A stretch of DNA of 59,316 nt from Microbacterium testaceum (GTDB taxonomy: Bacteria; Actinomycetota; Actinomycetes; Actinomycetales; Microbacteriaceae). Made by a program: the position numbers and the translations under genes. Below the pieces are notes generated by a model. That model searched no databases. It saw only the letters and a program-made list of their open reading frames with translations, and was not told where the DNA came from. The stretch's first letter is position 1. Every line of letters starts with the position of its first letter. Of the stretch, positions 41,853 to 48,964 are shown piece by piece. The stretch lies in NCBI RefSeq assembly GCF_001476655.1, contig NZ_LDRT01000023.1, forward strand, positions 1 through 59,316, read 5' to 3'.

Positions 41853-42059
41853 TCAGACGCGCTGGCTGATCGTGCCGCCGGGGTTGCGGTTGGCGGTGGA
41901 CTCGGTGACGAACCGGCCCGTCGAGGCGGAGCGGTGCACCGTCGTCGAGTTGCCCGTGCCGGAGCCGACACGTTCGGTGGTGGTCTTTCCGGGCCAGCGG
42001 TTGGCTGCGGCCTTGCTGACGAAACGACCGGTGGATGCAGAGCGACGTACAGTTCCCAT
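41853..42059 (-). CDS. small basic protein with an internal tandem repeat
   Basis: The 68-residue protein consists of two near-copies of a 29-residue unit: VRRSASTGRFVSKAAANRWP and VHRSASTGRFVTESTANRNP, each followed by a G/T-rich turn (GKTTTERV, GGTISQRV). Single or repeated units of RSA-TGRFV type are found in many actinobacterial genomes and are often mis-annotated as transporters. There are no membrane segments. Ser/Thr/Arg richness and the repeat suggest binding to nucleic acid or to another protein, but the function is unknown. Confidence 0.75.
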   Translation of the reverse strand: MGTVRRSASTGRFVSKAAANRWPGKTTTERVGSGTGNSTTVHRSASTGRFVTESTANRNPGGTISQRV

Positions 42060-42129
42060 CGGAACTCCTATCTGGTTGCGCCGGGTGCCATGGGGCGGAG
42101 CGCCGCTCGTCTGCGGCTGCCAACTCCGG

Positions 42130-42210
42130 TACAGTCAGTGCTCTGGATGAGACCTGACCTTCTCAGGGCTTGTGAGCCGTCCCGTTCCCGCGGGGCGGCT
42201 CTTTTCTGTT
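42130..42210 (+). ncRNA. possible small RNA ending in a terminator
   Basis: A TACAGT at 42131-42136 could be a -10 element and a GAGCCGTCCCG/CGGGGCGGCTC stem with TTTTC at 42174-42209 is a good intrinsic terminator on the plus strand. No gene on this strand lies upstream that needs the terminator, since the small repeat protein and the sigma-factor operon both run on the minus strand. A transcript of about 60-70 bases is the simplest reading. Confidence 0.35.
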
Positions 42211-42245
42211 GTGATCCCGACACCTCGGTATATGTACGTCCGCGC

Positions 42246-42410
42246 TCACTTCCCCTCGCGGCCGCGCACATTTTTCTGCGAGGTGCTGCTCGCCGCCGAT
42301 CGCGTCACGAGCGACTGCGCTTTGCTGGCGGACACGGATCGTCGCGCAGCCTTGGCGCCCTGAGTCCCGAAGGACGAACGCTCCAGCTTGCTCCGAAATT
42401 GATCGCTCAT
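42246..42410 (-). CDS. 54-residue basic protein coupled to the sigma factor gene
   Basis: The start ATG 42410 overlaps the sigma-factor stop as ATGA, so translation is coupled. The product reads MSDQFRSKLERSSFGTQGAK and then an Ala/Ser/Arg-rich helix ending in NVRGREGK. No cysteine, membrane span or known fold is visible. A tiny gene coupled behind a sigma factor may encode a modulator such as an anti-sigma peptide, but its basic nature would be unusual; a structural or DNA-binding role is equally possible. Confidence 0.6.
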   Translation of the reverse strand: MSDQFRSKLERSSFGTQGAKAARRSVSASKAQSLVTRSAASSTSQKNVRGREGK

Positions 42411-43216
42411 GCCGACTCCAGGTTCTCTCGTACTTGCTGACGGGCTCGTGCAATCGCGGACTCGACCGCCTTCGCGGTCATCCCCAGCTTCTCCCCGATC
42501 TGGGCGTGGGTAAAGCCGTGCGTGACGCTCAGGTAGAACGCTGACCGGACGCGTTCGTCGGTGATCTTTCCGAAGGCGCGGCGCAGCTCATCCTTGATCT
42601 GCGCCGTCTCGCTGGCATCCGGCGCGAGAGGGGTCGAGGGACCTTCCTCGAATTCATCTGCCCACTCCGCTGTCGCCGGTGGTGCCTGCGGCTCCGCGTA
42701 CGAGCGCAGCTCCTCACGCCGCCACCGCTTATAGACGTTGCTGAACTGCAACAGGCACTGGCCCACGAAGAACGTCCGGAGAGAAGCGCCTTTCGAGGGG
42801 TCCCACTTCCCGGGGACCAGAACCTTGTCTCTGAACGCGGACAATGCCAGCACGACCGTCTCGTCAGCCAGCCCCTCCGCGTCTTCGATCATCGCGCCCG
42901 GTCGAGGTTCGGGATCGAGAGCGCCGAAACCCTTGCGCGCGACCTCTCCCCGGATCTGGCCCTTGTAGATCCAGCCGCGGATGACCGCCCACCCGTACTT
43001 CGCAATCTCCGTCGCGAAGAAGTCGTAGTTGCGGCCCTGAAATCCGTCGGCTCGCAGAGCTGCCGCCAGGTCGCGGTCACCAGCGAGGCGGTCCACCCGC
43101 TCTTCCGACCGGTCCCGTTCTCTGTCGGCCGCGATGGCCTGCTGTGCTGCCCAGTCCTGGAAGGAGGAATCACCATTGGGCGACGGATGCTCTCCGAGCT
43201 CGTCAATACCGGCCAT
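42407..43216 (-). CDS. sigma-70-like (ECF-type) sigma factor
   Basis: The 269-residue protein starts at ATG 43216. It has a region-2-like stretch (GWAVIRGWIYKG, LALSAFRDKVL, SLRTFFVGQCLLQFSNVYKR) and a clear region-4 helix-turn-helix (AFYLSVTHGFTHAQIGEKLG followed by KAVESAIARARQQVR). The N-terminal ~80 residues are acidic and extended. It is longer than most ECF factors, and no anti-sigma gene of the usual ZAS type is adjacent; a 54-residue protein gene is coupled behind it. It lies between two arsenic genes, but a link to arsenic is not shown. Confidence 0.75.
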   Translation of the reverse strand: MAGIDELGEHPSPNGDSSFQDWAAQQAIAADRERDRSEERVDRLAGDRDLAAALRADGFQGRNYDFFATEIAKYGWAVIRGWIYKGQIRGEVARKGFGALDPEPRPGAMIEDAEGLADETVVLALSAFRDKVLVPGKWDPSKGASLRTFFVGQCLLQFSNVYKRWRREELRSYAEPQAPPATAEWADEFEEGPSTPLAPDASETAQIKDELRRAFGKITDERVRSAFYLSVTHGFTHAQIGEKLGMTAKAVESAIARARQQVRENLESA

Positions 43217-43342
43217 GGCAATCCTCGCGATCCTGGGTCAGCTCATAGTCACCACGATCCCTCATATGTCCGACATCGCTCGCTTCCCTTCGCGGGAGAT
43301 CGAGAAATTTTGGACCCGCGGCGTCGGTGACAAAATCGCAGC

Positions 43343-43747
43343 ATGACCGACAAGTCCAAGCCCGCTGTCCTCTTCGTGTGCGTGCACAACGCCGGCCGCT
43401 CCCAGATGGCAGCTGGCTACCTCCGCGCGCTCGCAGGTGACCGCATCGACGTATTCTCCGCCGGCAGCCAGCCTGGCAACACGGTCAACCCGGCCGCCGT
43501 CGCTGTGATGGCCGAAGAAGGGATCGACCTGTCGGCCGCGACACCGCAAACCCTCACTACGGATGCCGTGCGCGAAGCCGATGTCGTCATCACGATGGGA
43601 TGCGGCGACGCCTGCCCGATCTTCCCGGGCAAACGCTACGAGGACTGGGAAATCACCGACCCCGCGGGCCAGCCCGTCGAAGTCGTGCGCGAAGTCCGCG
43701 ACGACATCAAAGAGCGCGTGCAAAACCTCATCTCCAGCCTTGCCTAG
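43343..43747 (+). CDS. arsC: arsenate reductase (mycothiol/thioredoxin type), third ArsC
   Basis: The 134-residue protein has the catalytic Cys13 loop FVCVHNAGRSQMAAG and the block VVITMGCGDACPIFPGKRYE ending in DWEITDP, in which additional Cys residues relay electrons. This is the ArsC type of Corynebacterium and Staphylococcus (low-molecular-weight phosphatase fold with resolving Cys). It is a solitary gene divergent from the sigma-factor gene and followed by HTH copy 3. It differs clearly from the copies at 38.5 and 38.9 kb. Confidence 0.92.
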   Translation: MTDKSKPAVLFVCVHNAGRSQMAAGYLRALAGDRIDVFSAGSQPGNTVNPAAVAVMAEEGIDLSAATPQTLTTDAVREADVVITMGCGDACPIFPGKRYEDWEITDPAGQPVEVVREVRDDIKERVQNLISSLA

Positions 43748-43818
43748 ACGCTCGCTGTGGGACGGGCGAGGGTTATCTGCCTCAGGTCAGGCTTCGACCG
43801 CCCGAGCGACGCAATCTC

Positions 43819-44268
43819 TCAGTCGTAACTACTGCCGCGAGGGCGCAACTGGACTCCCTCCTTGATGAGTCGCTGTCGGACGTTGTTGTAGCTGGTGTCG
43901 AGACGGGTTGCGATGGCAGCGATCGGATGGCCGTGCTCGTACATCTTCTTCGCGAGTTCAACCTGGTCGCTTGTGAGCGGCCGGCGGCGCAGCTCTACCC
44001 CTTCGTCTCGAAGCAAGCGGAGGATGCCGGTCTTGGAGAGTCCGTAGGTCTCGCAGAGACTCGGGGTCGTTGCGCCCGCCTCGTACTCGCTGGCGATTTG
44101 CTTGACCAGGGCCGGTTCGAGACGCCGACGAAGCGATCGACTAACCTGCTCGACCGGCGCAGCGGAGGCGGCAAAATTCGGTTTCAGATCAGCCAATTTC
44201 TGCAGTTCCACCAGGGGTGGTGGCAGGAGCACCGATTTATTCGAGTAGTGGTGTACTGGCTCTACCAA
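43819..44268 (-). CDS. recombinase-tail-like HTH protein, copy 3 of 3
   Basis: The 149-residue frame from TTG 44268 has the same start and length as copy 2. It contains RRRLEPALVKQIASEYEAGA with CETYGLSKTGILRLLRDEG and PLTSDQVELAKKMYEHGHP with IATRLDTSYNNVRQRLIKEG. The stop of a truncated serine recombinase gene lies 50 bases upstream, so this copy may be the tail reader of that recombinase or simply its neighbour in the ancestral element. It forms the right border of the arsenic block. Confidence 0.75.
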   Translation of the reverse strand: MVEPVHHYSNKSVLLPPPLVELQKLADLKPNFAASAAPVEQVSRSLRRRLEPALVKQIASEYEAGATTPSLCETYGLSKTGILRLLRDEGVELRRRPLTSDQVELAKKMYEHGHPIAAIATRLDTSYNNVRQRLIKEGVQLRPRGSSYD

Positions 44269-44317
44269 GTCGGTCTTATTAGAACCATTGACCTGAAAAT
44301 AATGGCCATGGTTGCCC

Positions 44318-45116
44318 TCATCGAGACTCGGCGGATAGGCCGGGGATCTTTTTGATTGATGCCTCACCGAGCGCCTCTGGCTCGTTAGCGTGGCGTGCGA
44401 GGCGCTGGATGGCTTCGTTGCCGGCCGTGCGCTCGCCGTGCAGTGACACGTCGGTCTCGGTGATCTCGGCATACACACGGCTGAAGAGAGCGTGGAGCAG
44501 TTCTCGTCGAGCCGATTCAGGCAGTCCCCGGTAGATTGCTCCGGGATCACGGAGCGGGTCGATCGCGGCACGCACGCGCTCTGCGCCGACGCGGAGGCTC
44601 TGGTCGCTCAGCGTCAGCCGTTCTTCGACGGCTTCTTTTTGAAGCATGAGCTGTTGCAGCTTCTCGCGAAGCTGGAGGACGGGGAGGTCGCCGTCCGCGA
44701 GGGCGTCGACGAGGCGCGCTTCCTGTTGGGTGAGCTTGGCCAGTTGCCGCGCGAGTGCGTCCTTCGCTTGCCGGTCGATGGCTTGGAGGTCGTCCATCGC
44801 GGCGCTGATGCCCGCGTTGATCCAGTCGAGCGCCGTGGGAGGCACTCCTTCGACGGCGACCTGCGTGGCGACAGCGTCTTCGAGTTCTTCGGCACGGATG
44901 CCATGCATGTCGCACTGACCTTTGAGCTTGGCGGAGCAACTGAAGTACTCGTAGGTTCCGCCGTTGCCGGTGCTCTGGCTGTAGACCAGTCGGCTCTCGA
45001 CCCTGTTCGTGACCGCGGGTGCAGTAGATCGTGCCTTTGAGGTAATGGAAGTGAACGCGCGATGCGCTCAGACAAGACCGCCCGCAACTACCACGCCGGC
45101 CTCTGCCTCGCCGCAC
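44318..45116 (-). pseudogene. large serine recombinase, C-terminal half only
   Basis: The frame ending at 44318 encodes the coiled-coil/C-terminal part of a serine integrase: MHGIRAEELEDAVATQVAVE, a long coiled coil (AKDALARQLAKLTQQEARLV, LQLREKLQQLMLQKEAVEER) and a helical tail. Upstream, the zinc-ribbon region appears as HYLKGTIYCTR in one frame and LVYSQSTGNGGTYEYFSCSA in another, so a one-base frameshift splits it. A normal Cys in the ribbon is Gly (CTRGHEQG). The catalytic N-terminal ~300 residues are absent. The gene is dead. Confidence 0.8.
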
Positions 45117-45167
45117 CCCTCCACTGGGTGGGGACGCTCACGACCTGACGAGCGCGAGGTCGGACCG

Positions 45168-45689
45168 TCAGATGTCGAGGTCCTCGATGTCGGGGCCCGT
45201 AAGCGCTGTCATCGTGGCCTGGACCAGCTCCGGCGGAAACTCGTTCGCCATCGCCGCCGCATCGGGGAAGACCGACAGAGATCGTTGGCCTGACCGCCAC
45301 CAGTCTTCCGACCACGTCCTTGGGTTGTTCCATGCGGGGGCGTCTTCGTGTGGTGAGACGAAGAGTCGCCAGTTCGGATCTTCGCGCTGGTAGACCGCGA
45401 TCTGTCCGCCGGAGGTCGCATACACGCGATATGTGATGGAGCGCGAACCGTCTTGGCTCTCGAACCGCAAGAGCTGACGCCCCGTAAACCGCTTCACTGT
45501 GATCACCGGGCCATCGCTGACTTCGACTTCGACTTCGCCCATCTTCTCCGCTCCTCCCTCCTTCTCTCGTGCTGCGACAAACAACCGCAGACCTGAGGCC
45601 ACGGCAGCAGAGAGCCCCCCGGCAAGTTCCGCCGCCCGGTCGAATAGCGCCGTATCGTCAGCGGACACATACACGTTCCGAGTAGCCAT
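45168..45689 (-). CDS. EXLDI family protein
   Basis: The 173-residue protein is taken from ATG 45689 (MATRNVYVSADDTALFDRAA); in-frame ATGs lie 8-36 bases further upstream. It has a DNA-binding-like start (NVYVSADD, LAGGLSAAVASGLRLFVAAR), a beta-sheet middle with WRLFVSPHEDAPAWNNPR, and ends exactly in EDLDI, the C-terminal signature that defines the EXLDI family (TIGR04342). Its role is unknown; family members often lie near regulators or transporters. A TATGCGCATACTTATGCA inverted repeat at the start could be an operator. It stands alone between recombinase and IS remnants. Confidence 0.85.
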   Translation of the reverse strand: MATRNVYVSADDTALFDRAAELAGGLSAAVASGLRLFVAAREKEGGAEKMGEVEVEVSDGPVITVKRFTGRQLLRFESQDGSRSITYRVYATSGGQIAVYQREDPNWRLFVSPHEDAPAWNNPRTWSEDWWRSGQRSLSVFPDAAAMANEFPPELVQATMTALTGPDIEDLDI

Positions 45690-45749
45690 GTGCATAAGTA
45701 TGCGCATATCTTGCGGCTGGGTCAACCTGCCATCTCGATCGCGCCACGC

Positions 45750-46576
45750 ACTTTGGCAACACGGCCTAGTCTTGTTGACAGTCGGGGTTTGGGTTGATCA
45801 GGCTGCTTCGCGTCCGTGTAGGTCATCTCAAACTCGATGGGGGTGAGTCTGCCGGGGCCGCGCTGACGGCGTCGACGGTTGTACGTCGTCTCGATCCAGA
45901 TGACCATCGCGAGGCGGAGTGCCTCGCGACTATCCCAACGTCGGGTGTTCAGCACGTTCTTGTGGAGCAGGCTGAAAAAGCTGTCCATGCTCGCGTTGTC
46001 CCCGGCCCTAAGACCTACCCGTGGACCCGATGAGGCCGTTGTTGCGGAGCAGGTTCTGGGTGCGCTCCGCGCGGAGCTGACCGTCTCTGTCCGAGTGGCA
46101 GATCGTGCCGTGAGGTGAACGCAACGCGATCGCGTTCCGCATCGCCGCCCGCGCAAGAGATGACTTCATGCGGATGTCGATGGAGTAGCCGACGATCTTG
46201 TTCGACCAGACGTCCTTGACCGCCCAGATGTACCCGAGAGTCCCGTCATCCGCATGAAGGTCGTAGAGCACGTCGGTCACGTCCGCATCGTCCCCGTCCC
46301 GCGGGGAGACCGGGTCTTTGAGCCACGGGTAGTACGCCTGCCCGGACAGGCCGAGGACCCGCAACGCCACCGCGACCGGAGCCCTGACGGGAGCGCCGGC
46401 CGCAGCCATCTCTTGGACGAGCGGGAGACGAGTTTCCCGGCAGGTTCGCCTGCGACAGATACGTCGCCGCCCGCCGCAGCACCTCGTACTCTCGGGGATA
46501 GGGCTTGCGACAGGAACATCCTTCCAGCGAGGACAATCCTCACAGTTCAGGTGCCAACCAAAATCGGGGCAGACCC
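45750..46576 (-). mobile_element. degenerate IS3-family element
   Basis: The left end GGGTCTGCCCCGATTTTGGT (46576 inward, minus strand) matches actinobacterial IS3 inverted repeats. Next come the OrfA tail (EYEVLRRAATYLSQANLPG) and an OrfB in pieces: VLGLSGQAYYPWLKDPVSPR, LHADDGTLGYIWAVKDVWSN, RAAMRNAIALRSPHGTICHS and, after a frameshift, GDNASMDSFFSLLHKNVLNT to TPIEFEMTYTDAKQ. Frameshifts and an internal deletion inactivate it. No clear right repeat is seen at 45750-45770. Confidence 0.8.
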
Positions 46577-46707
46577 CATCGCCGCATCTGTCCCCGTGAC
46601 TCTCCGGGCATCGCGGGACTCGAAGCGCTCCCGGTCATTGGATCCGTGTCGTCATCTCACGCGCGTGGATGATCGATGGCGTCGGGTCAGCGCAGCTTCG
46701 ACCCGGC

Positions 46708-46739
46708 GGTTGCCGGGGAGTCGGCGCTCCCCGGCAACC
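46708..46739 (-). terminator. perfect 13-bp hairpin after the secreted protein gene
   Basis: GGTTGCCGGGGAG pairs perfectly with CTCCCCGGCAACC around TCGGCG. It lies 25 bases downstream of the stop of the minus-strand gene at 46765. There is no T-run, as is common for actinobacterial terminators. Confidence 0.7.
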
Positions 46740-46764
46740 CTGAAGTGATCCTGACGCCTGGCGA

Positions 46765-47277
46765 CTACCAACTCTTGAAGAAGTACGGGCTGTCCGTCGG
46801 CGCGACGCTGGACCCGGATTGTTGGTCGGTGACCACGCAGCCGGAGTTGTAGGTCGTTGCGGACCAACTGAAGGAACGGCCGGCGGCACCCAGCTCGATG
46901 TACTGTCCCGTGAGGCCGTCCGGCACGGTGTAGCTGCCCGATGCCGACTGGGTCACGGAGTAGGACTCGCCGAGGGTCACGCCGGCGGTTACCGATGCCT
47001 GCGCGATGACGGAGCCGACGCTCACACTGCCGGAGGTGGAGACATCGGAGTGCACTTCGCTGGTTTGCCCAGCCGAGATGGTCAGCGTCGCTCCTCCGTC
47101 CCCGTAGGCGCGAAAGGTTCCGGGCACATATGTCGTTGCCACGTCGGACACGGCGATGTCGGGCCCGCCTCCTGAGCACTCAGAAGCGTTGGCCGAGCTG
47201 ACACCCAGCCCCGTCATCGCCACCGCAGCGACCGTGGTCGCGGCCACCTTCGTCCATCGTTGACCTGTCTTGTTCAT
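46765..47277 (-). CDS. secreted beta-rich protein, unknown function
   Basis: The 170-residue protein starts at ATG 47277 with a Sec signal peptide (KVAATTVAAVAMTGLGVSSA then NASECSG, cleavage near residue 31). The mature part has two cysteines (CSGGGP near the start and SGCVVTD near the end) that could pair, and Ser/Thr/Val-rich strands (SVSVGSVIAQASVTAGVTLG). Pattern TGQYIELGAAGRSFSWSAT is like pore-forming or colicin-type beta domains but I cannot name it. It is three bases downstream of a lipoprotein gene and terminates in a hairpin. Confidence 0.75.
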   Translation of the reverse strand: MNKTGQRWTKVAATTVAAVAMTGLGVSSANASECSGGGPDIAVSDVATTYVPGTFRAYGDGGATLTISAGQTSEVHSDVSTSGSVSVGSVIAQASVTAGVTLGESYSVTQSASGSYTVPDGLTGQYIELGAAGRSFSWSATTYNSGCVVTDQQSGSSVAPTDSPYFFKSW

Positions 47278-47280
47278 CTC

Positions 47281-47769
47281 TCACCCGTCCTTTCGTGTGT
47301 AGTAGGTGGTGAGCCAGTAGTCGCTTCCGTCCGGGACGTCGATTTGCAGTGTCGTCGGCTCTGACGGGTCGTCGAGTGGCACGGCAGCGATGGACGTGCC
47401 CGCGGTGCCGCACGTGGCGCCGATGGTGTTCGGGTGCGCTTGTTCGACGGTGATCGAGTAGGTGTCGGTGCCGGTGCAGGTCAGGAGAAGCACCACTTCG
47501 ACGGGGGCGCTGAGATCGGCGGCCGGCAGCGTGATGGATTCATCCGTGTCCCCGGAGAAGTCGCCAGCGGGGACGGCATGGGGATACTGCGCCATGACCT
47601 TCTCGCCTTGGCTGGCGAAGCGTTGTGCGTCAGGGGTGGTGCCGACGGGGGCCGTCGATGTCGCGGTCGCAGGCATCGGGGATGGGCTCGCGGCCTGCGG
47701 TGCGCACGCGCCCAGTACGGTCGCGAGCGGGAGGGCTCCGAGAAGGCTCAACCTTCTGCACGTGTTCAT
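47281..47769 (-). CDS. lipoprotein, unknown function
   Basis: The 162-residue protein from ATG 47769 has a lipoprotein signal (LLGALPLATVLGAC, lipobox Cys22). A Pro/Ser/Thr linker follows, then a domain with strands and two further cysteines (LLLTCTGTDTYS, GATCGTAGTS) likely to form a disulfide. The end is YWLTTYYTRKDG. It is the first gene of a two-gene unit with the secreted protein; three bases separate them, so they may act together on the surface. Confidence 0.75.
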   Translation of the reverse strand: MNTCRRLSLLGALPLATVLGACAPQAASPSPMPATATSTAPVGTTPDAQRFASQGEKVMAQYPHAVPAGDFSGDTDESITLPAADLSAPVEVVLLLTCTGTDTYSITVEQAHPNTIGATCGTAGTSIAAVPLDDPSEPTTLQIDVPDGSDYWLTTYYTRKDG

Positions 47770-48124
47770 CTCACCCTCCCGCTTCAGCCTCTGTCGAATC
47801 GTCGGCCATGTTCGTACACGCTCGGCCGGATGTGAAGCGTCGGCATTTTGCGGTAGTTCTCAGGGAGCCGAGAATCGGCCCTTGGCCAGCGGTTATCCCG
47901 CGCGGCTGTGCTGCCATCTCGTCACAAGTGCCTTGCAGTTCGCGCCGGAGGTGGCTACTTCTCGCGGCGGGATGCGCCCCGGAGAGCAGCCAGGTTCGCT
48001 TGCAAATAGCGGCAGACAGTAGTCGCACCTCGCACCGGCCGAGGATCACCCCGCCGAAACACGTCGTCCTAGGTGCACCCCGGGCCGCGGTCACAGAACC
48101 GGTCCCCGGTCGAGAGAATGGGGT
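47770..48124. other. gene-free stretch before the GNAT gene
   Basis: I find no convincing gene in these 355 bases. The start region of the lipoprotein gene and the promoter of the GNAT gene share it. GGGAGCCGAGAATCGGCCCTTGG near 47866 is a modest inverted repeat. The long minus-strand frame here is the reverse of the GNAT gene. Confidence 0.5.
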
Positions 48125-48655
48125 GTGATCGACCGTCTGAATCTTCCCTCTTCCCTCAAAACCCGCGACGCGGACGTGCTCGTCCGTCGGGCGACGCTTG
48201 ACGACCTGCAAGCGATCATCGAGCTGCTCTCCGATGACCCGATCAGTTCCGGCCGCGGGGACGTCGCGAACGACGAAGATCGACCCGCGTACGCGGCAGC
48301 GCTCACTCGCATCATCCACGATCCCGGCAACGAACTTCTGGTGGTGAACCGCGACGAAGCCATCGTGGGCACCCTGCAACTCACGATCATTCCGGGGATG
48401 GCTCGTCGGGGGAGCACCAGGCTCCTCGTCGAGGCTGTGCGGGTCGCGAGCGCGGCGCGCTCTTCGGGTATCGGGAGCGCGCTGATGCGATGGGTTGTGG
48501 AACGGGCCGCAATCGATCTCGAGGCGGCGCTGGTACAGCTGACCTCCGATGCCGCCCGCGAGGATGCGCACCGGTTCTACCGCCGGCTGGGGTTCGTGGA
48601 CTCCCATGTGGGCTTCAAGTACCAGGTGACGCTGCCGGCTTCAGCCGCCTGGTAG
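48125..48655 (+). CDS. GNAT family N-acetyltransferase
   Basis: The 176-residue protein from GTG 48125 has the GNAT fold: VRRATLDDLQAIIELLSDDP, strand VGTLQLTIIPGMARRGSTRL, acetyl-CoA loop VASAARSSGIGSALMRWVVE (R/A-x-x-GIG-S) and ending AHRFYRRLGFVDSHVGFKYQ. It resembles the PhnO-like amino-acetyltransferases. Substrate unknown. It is followed by an imperfect copy of the dispersed palindrome and is a single-gene unit near the right end of the island. Confidence 0.87.
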   Translation: MIDRLNLPSSLKTRDADVLVRRATLDDLQAIIELLSDDPISSGRGDVANDEDRPAYAAALTRIIHDPGNELLVVNRDEAIVGTLQLTIIPGMARRGSTRLLVEAVRVASAARSSGIGSALMRWVVERAAIDLEAALVQLTSDAAREDAHRFYRRLGFVDSHVGFKYQVTLPASAAW

Positions 48656-48677
48656 TCAGTCGCCGCCCGCACTCAGC

Positions 48678-48703
48678 GGTGCGAAACCGATCGTTCCCGC
48701 ACC
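48678..48703. repeat. dispersed palindrome, copy D (imperfect)
   Basis: GGTGCGAAACCGATCG is identical to copy A, and the right arm reads TTCCCGCACC instead of GTTTCGCACC. It lies 23 bases after the GNAT gene and 23 bases before the convergent zinc-ribbon gene. Confidence 0.7.
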
Positions 48704-48725
48704 GAGCAGACGTGACCGGTTCGGT

Positions 48726-48908
48726 TCACCACCAGTCGTGGCTGCCGTCCTCCTCGGCATCCGCGTCCCGCCCGTCCGCCCACGCCATCCGGAACCCGCA
48801 ATCGCGGCACTCGTCGGCCTCGATGCCCTCGTCGATCAGCGGGTGCATCGTGATCCCGCACGACGGGCAGATGGGCTGGGCATCGTCGCGGAGGTCTCTG
48901 TAGATCAT
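48726..48908 (-). CDS. small zinc-ribbon protein
   Basis: The 60-residue protein starts at ATG 48908 (MIYRDLRDDAQPICPSCGIT) and contains a four-cysteine zinc ribbon: ICPSCG and ECRDCGFRMAWAD. An acidic, Trp-ended tail follows (DADAEEDGSHDWW). It probably binds nucleic acid or a protein partner; the family is not identified. The frame extends 12 codons upstream, but that part is not needed. It marks the transition back to backbone sequence. Confidence 0.7.
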   Translation of the reverse strand: MIYRDLRDDAQPICPSCGITMHPLIDEGIEADECRDCGFRMAWADGRDADAEEDGSHDWW

Positions 48909-48964
48909 GGTCGTGCGCGCTCCCGTCGTGCTCGGAGCTTCCATTCAATCCCGACTTCGAGGGG

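Noticed and set aside
47771..48607. Minus-strand frame of 278 codons before and across the GNAT gene
   Set aside because: Most of it is the reverse strand of the GNAT gene; the rest has no recognisable protein character.
25241..48960. Attachment-site direct repeat of the tRNA-Met 3' end at the island's right side
   Set aside because: No copy of the T-arm/acceptor sequence was seen near 48.6-49.0 kb, so the island boundaries by att repeats remain unsupported.
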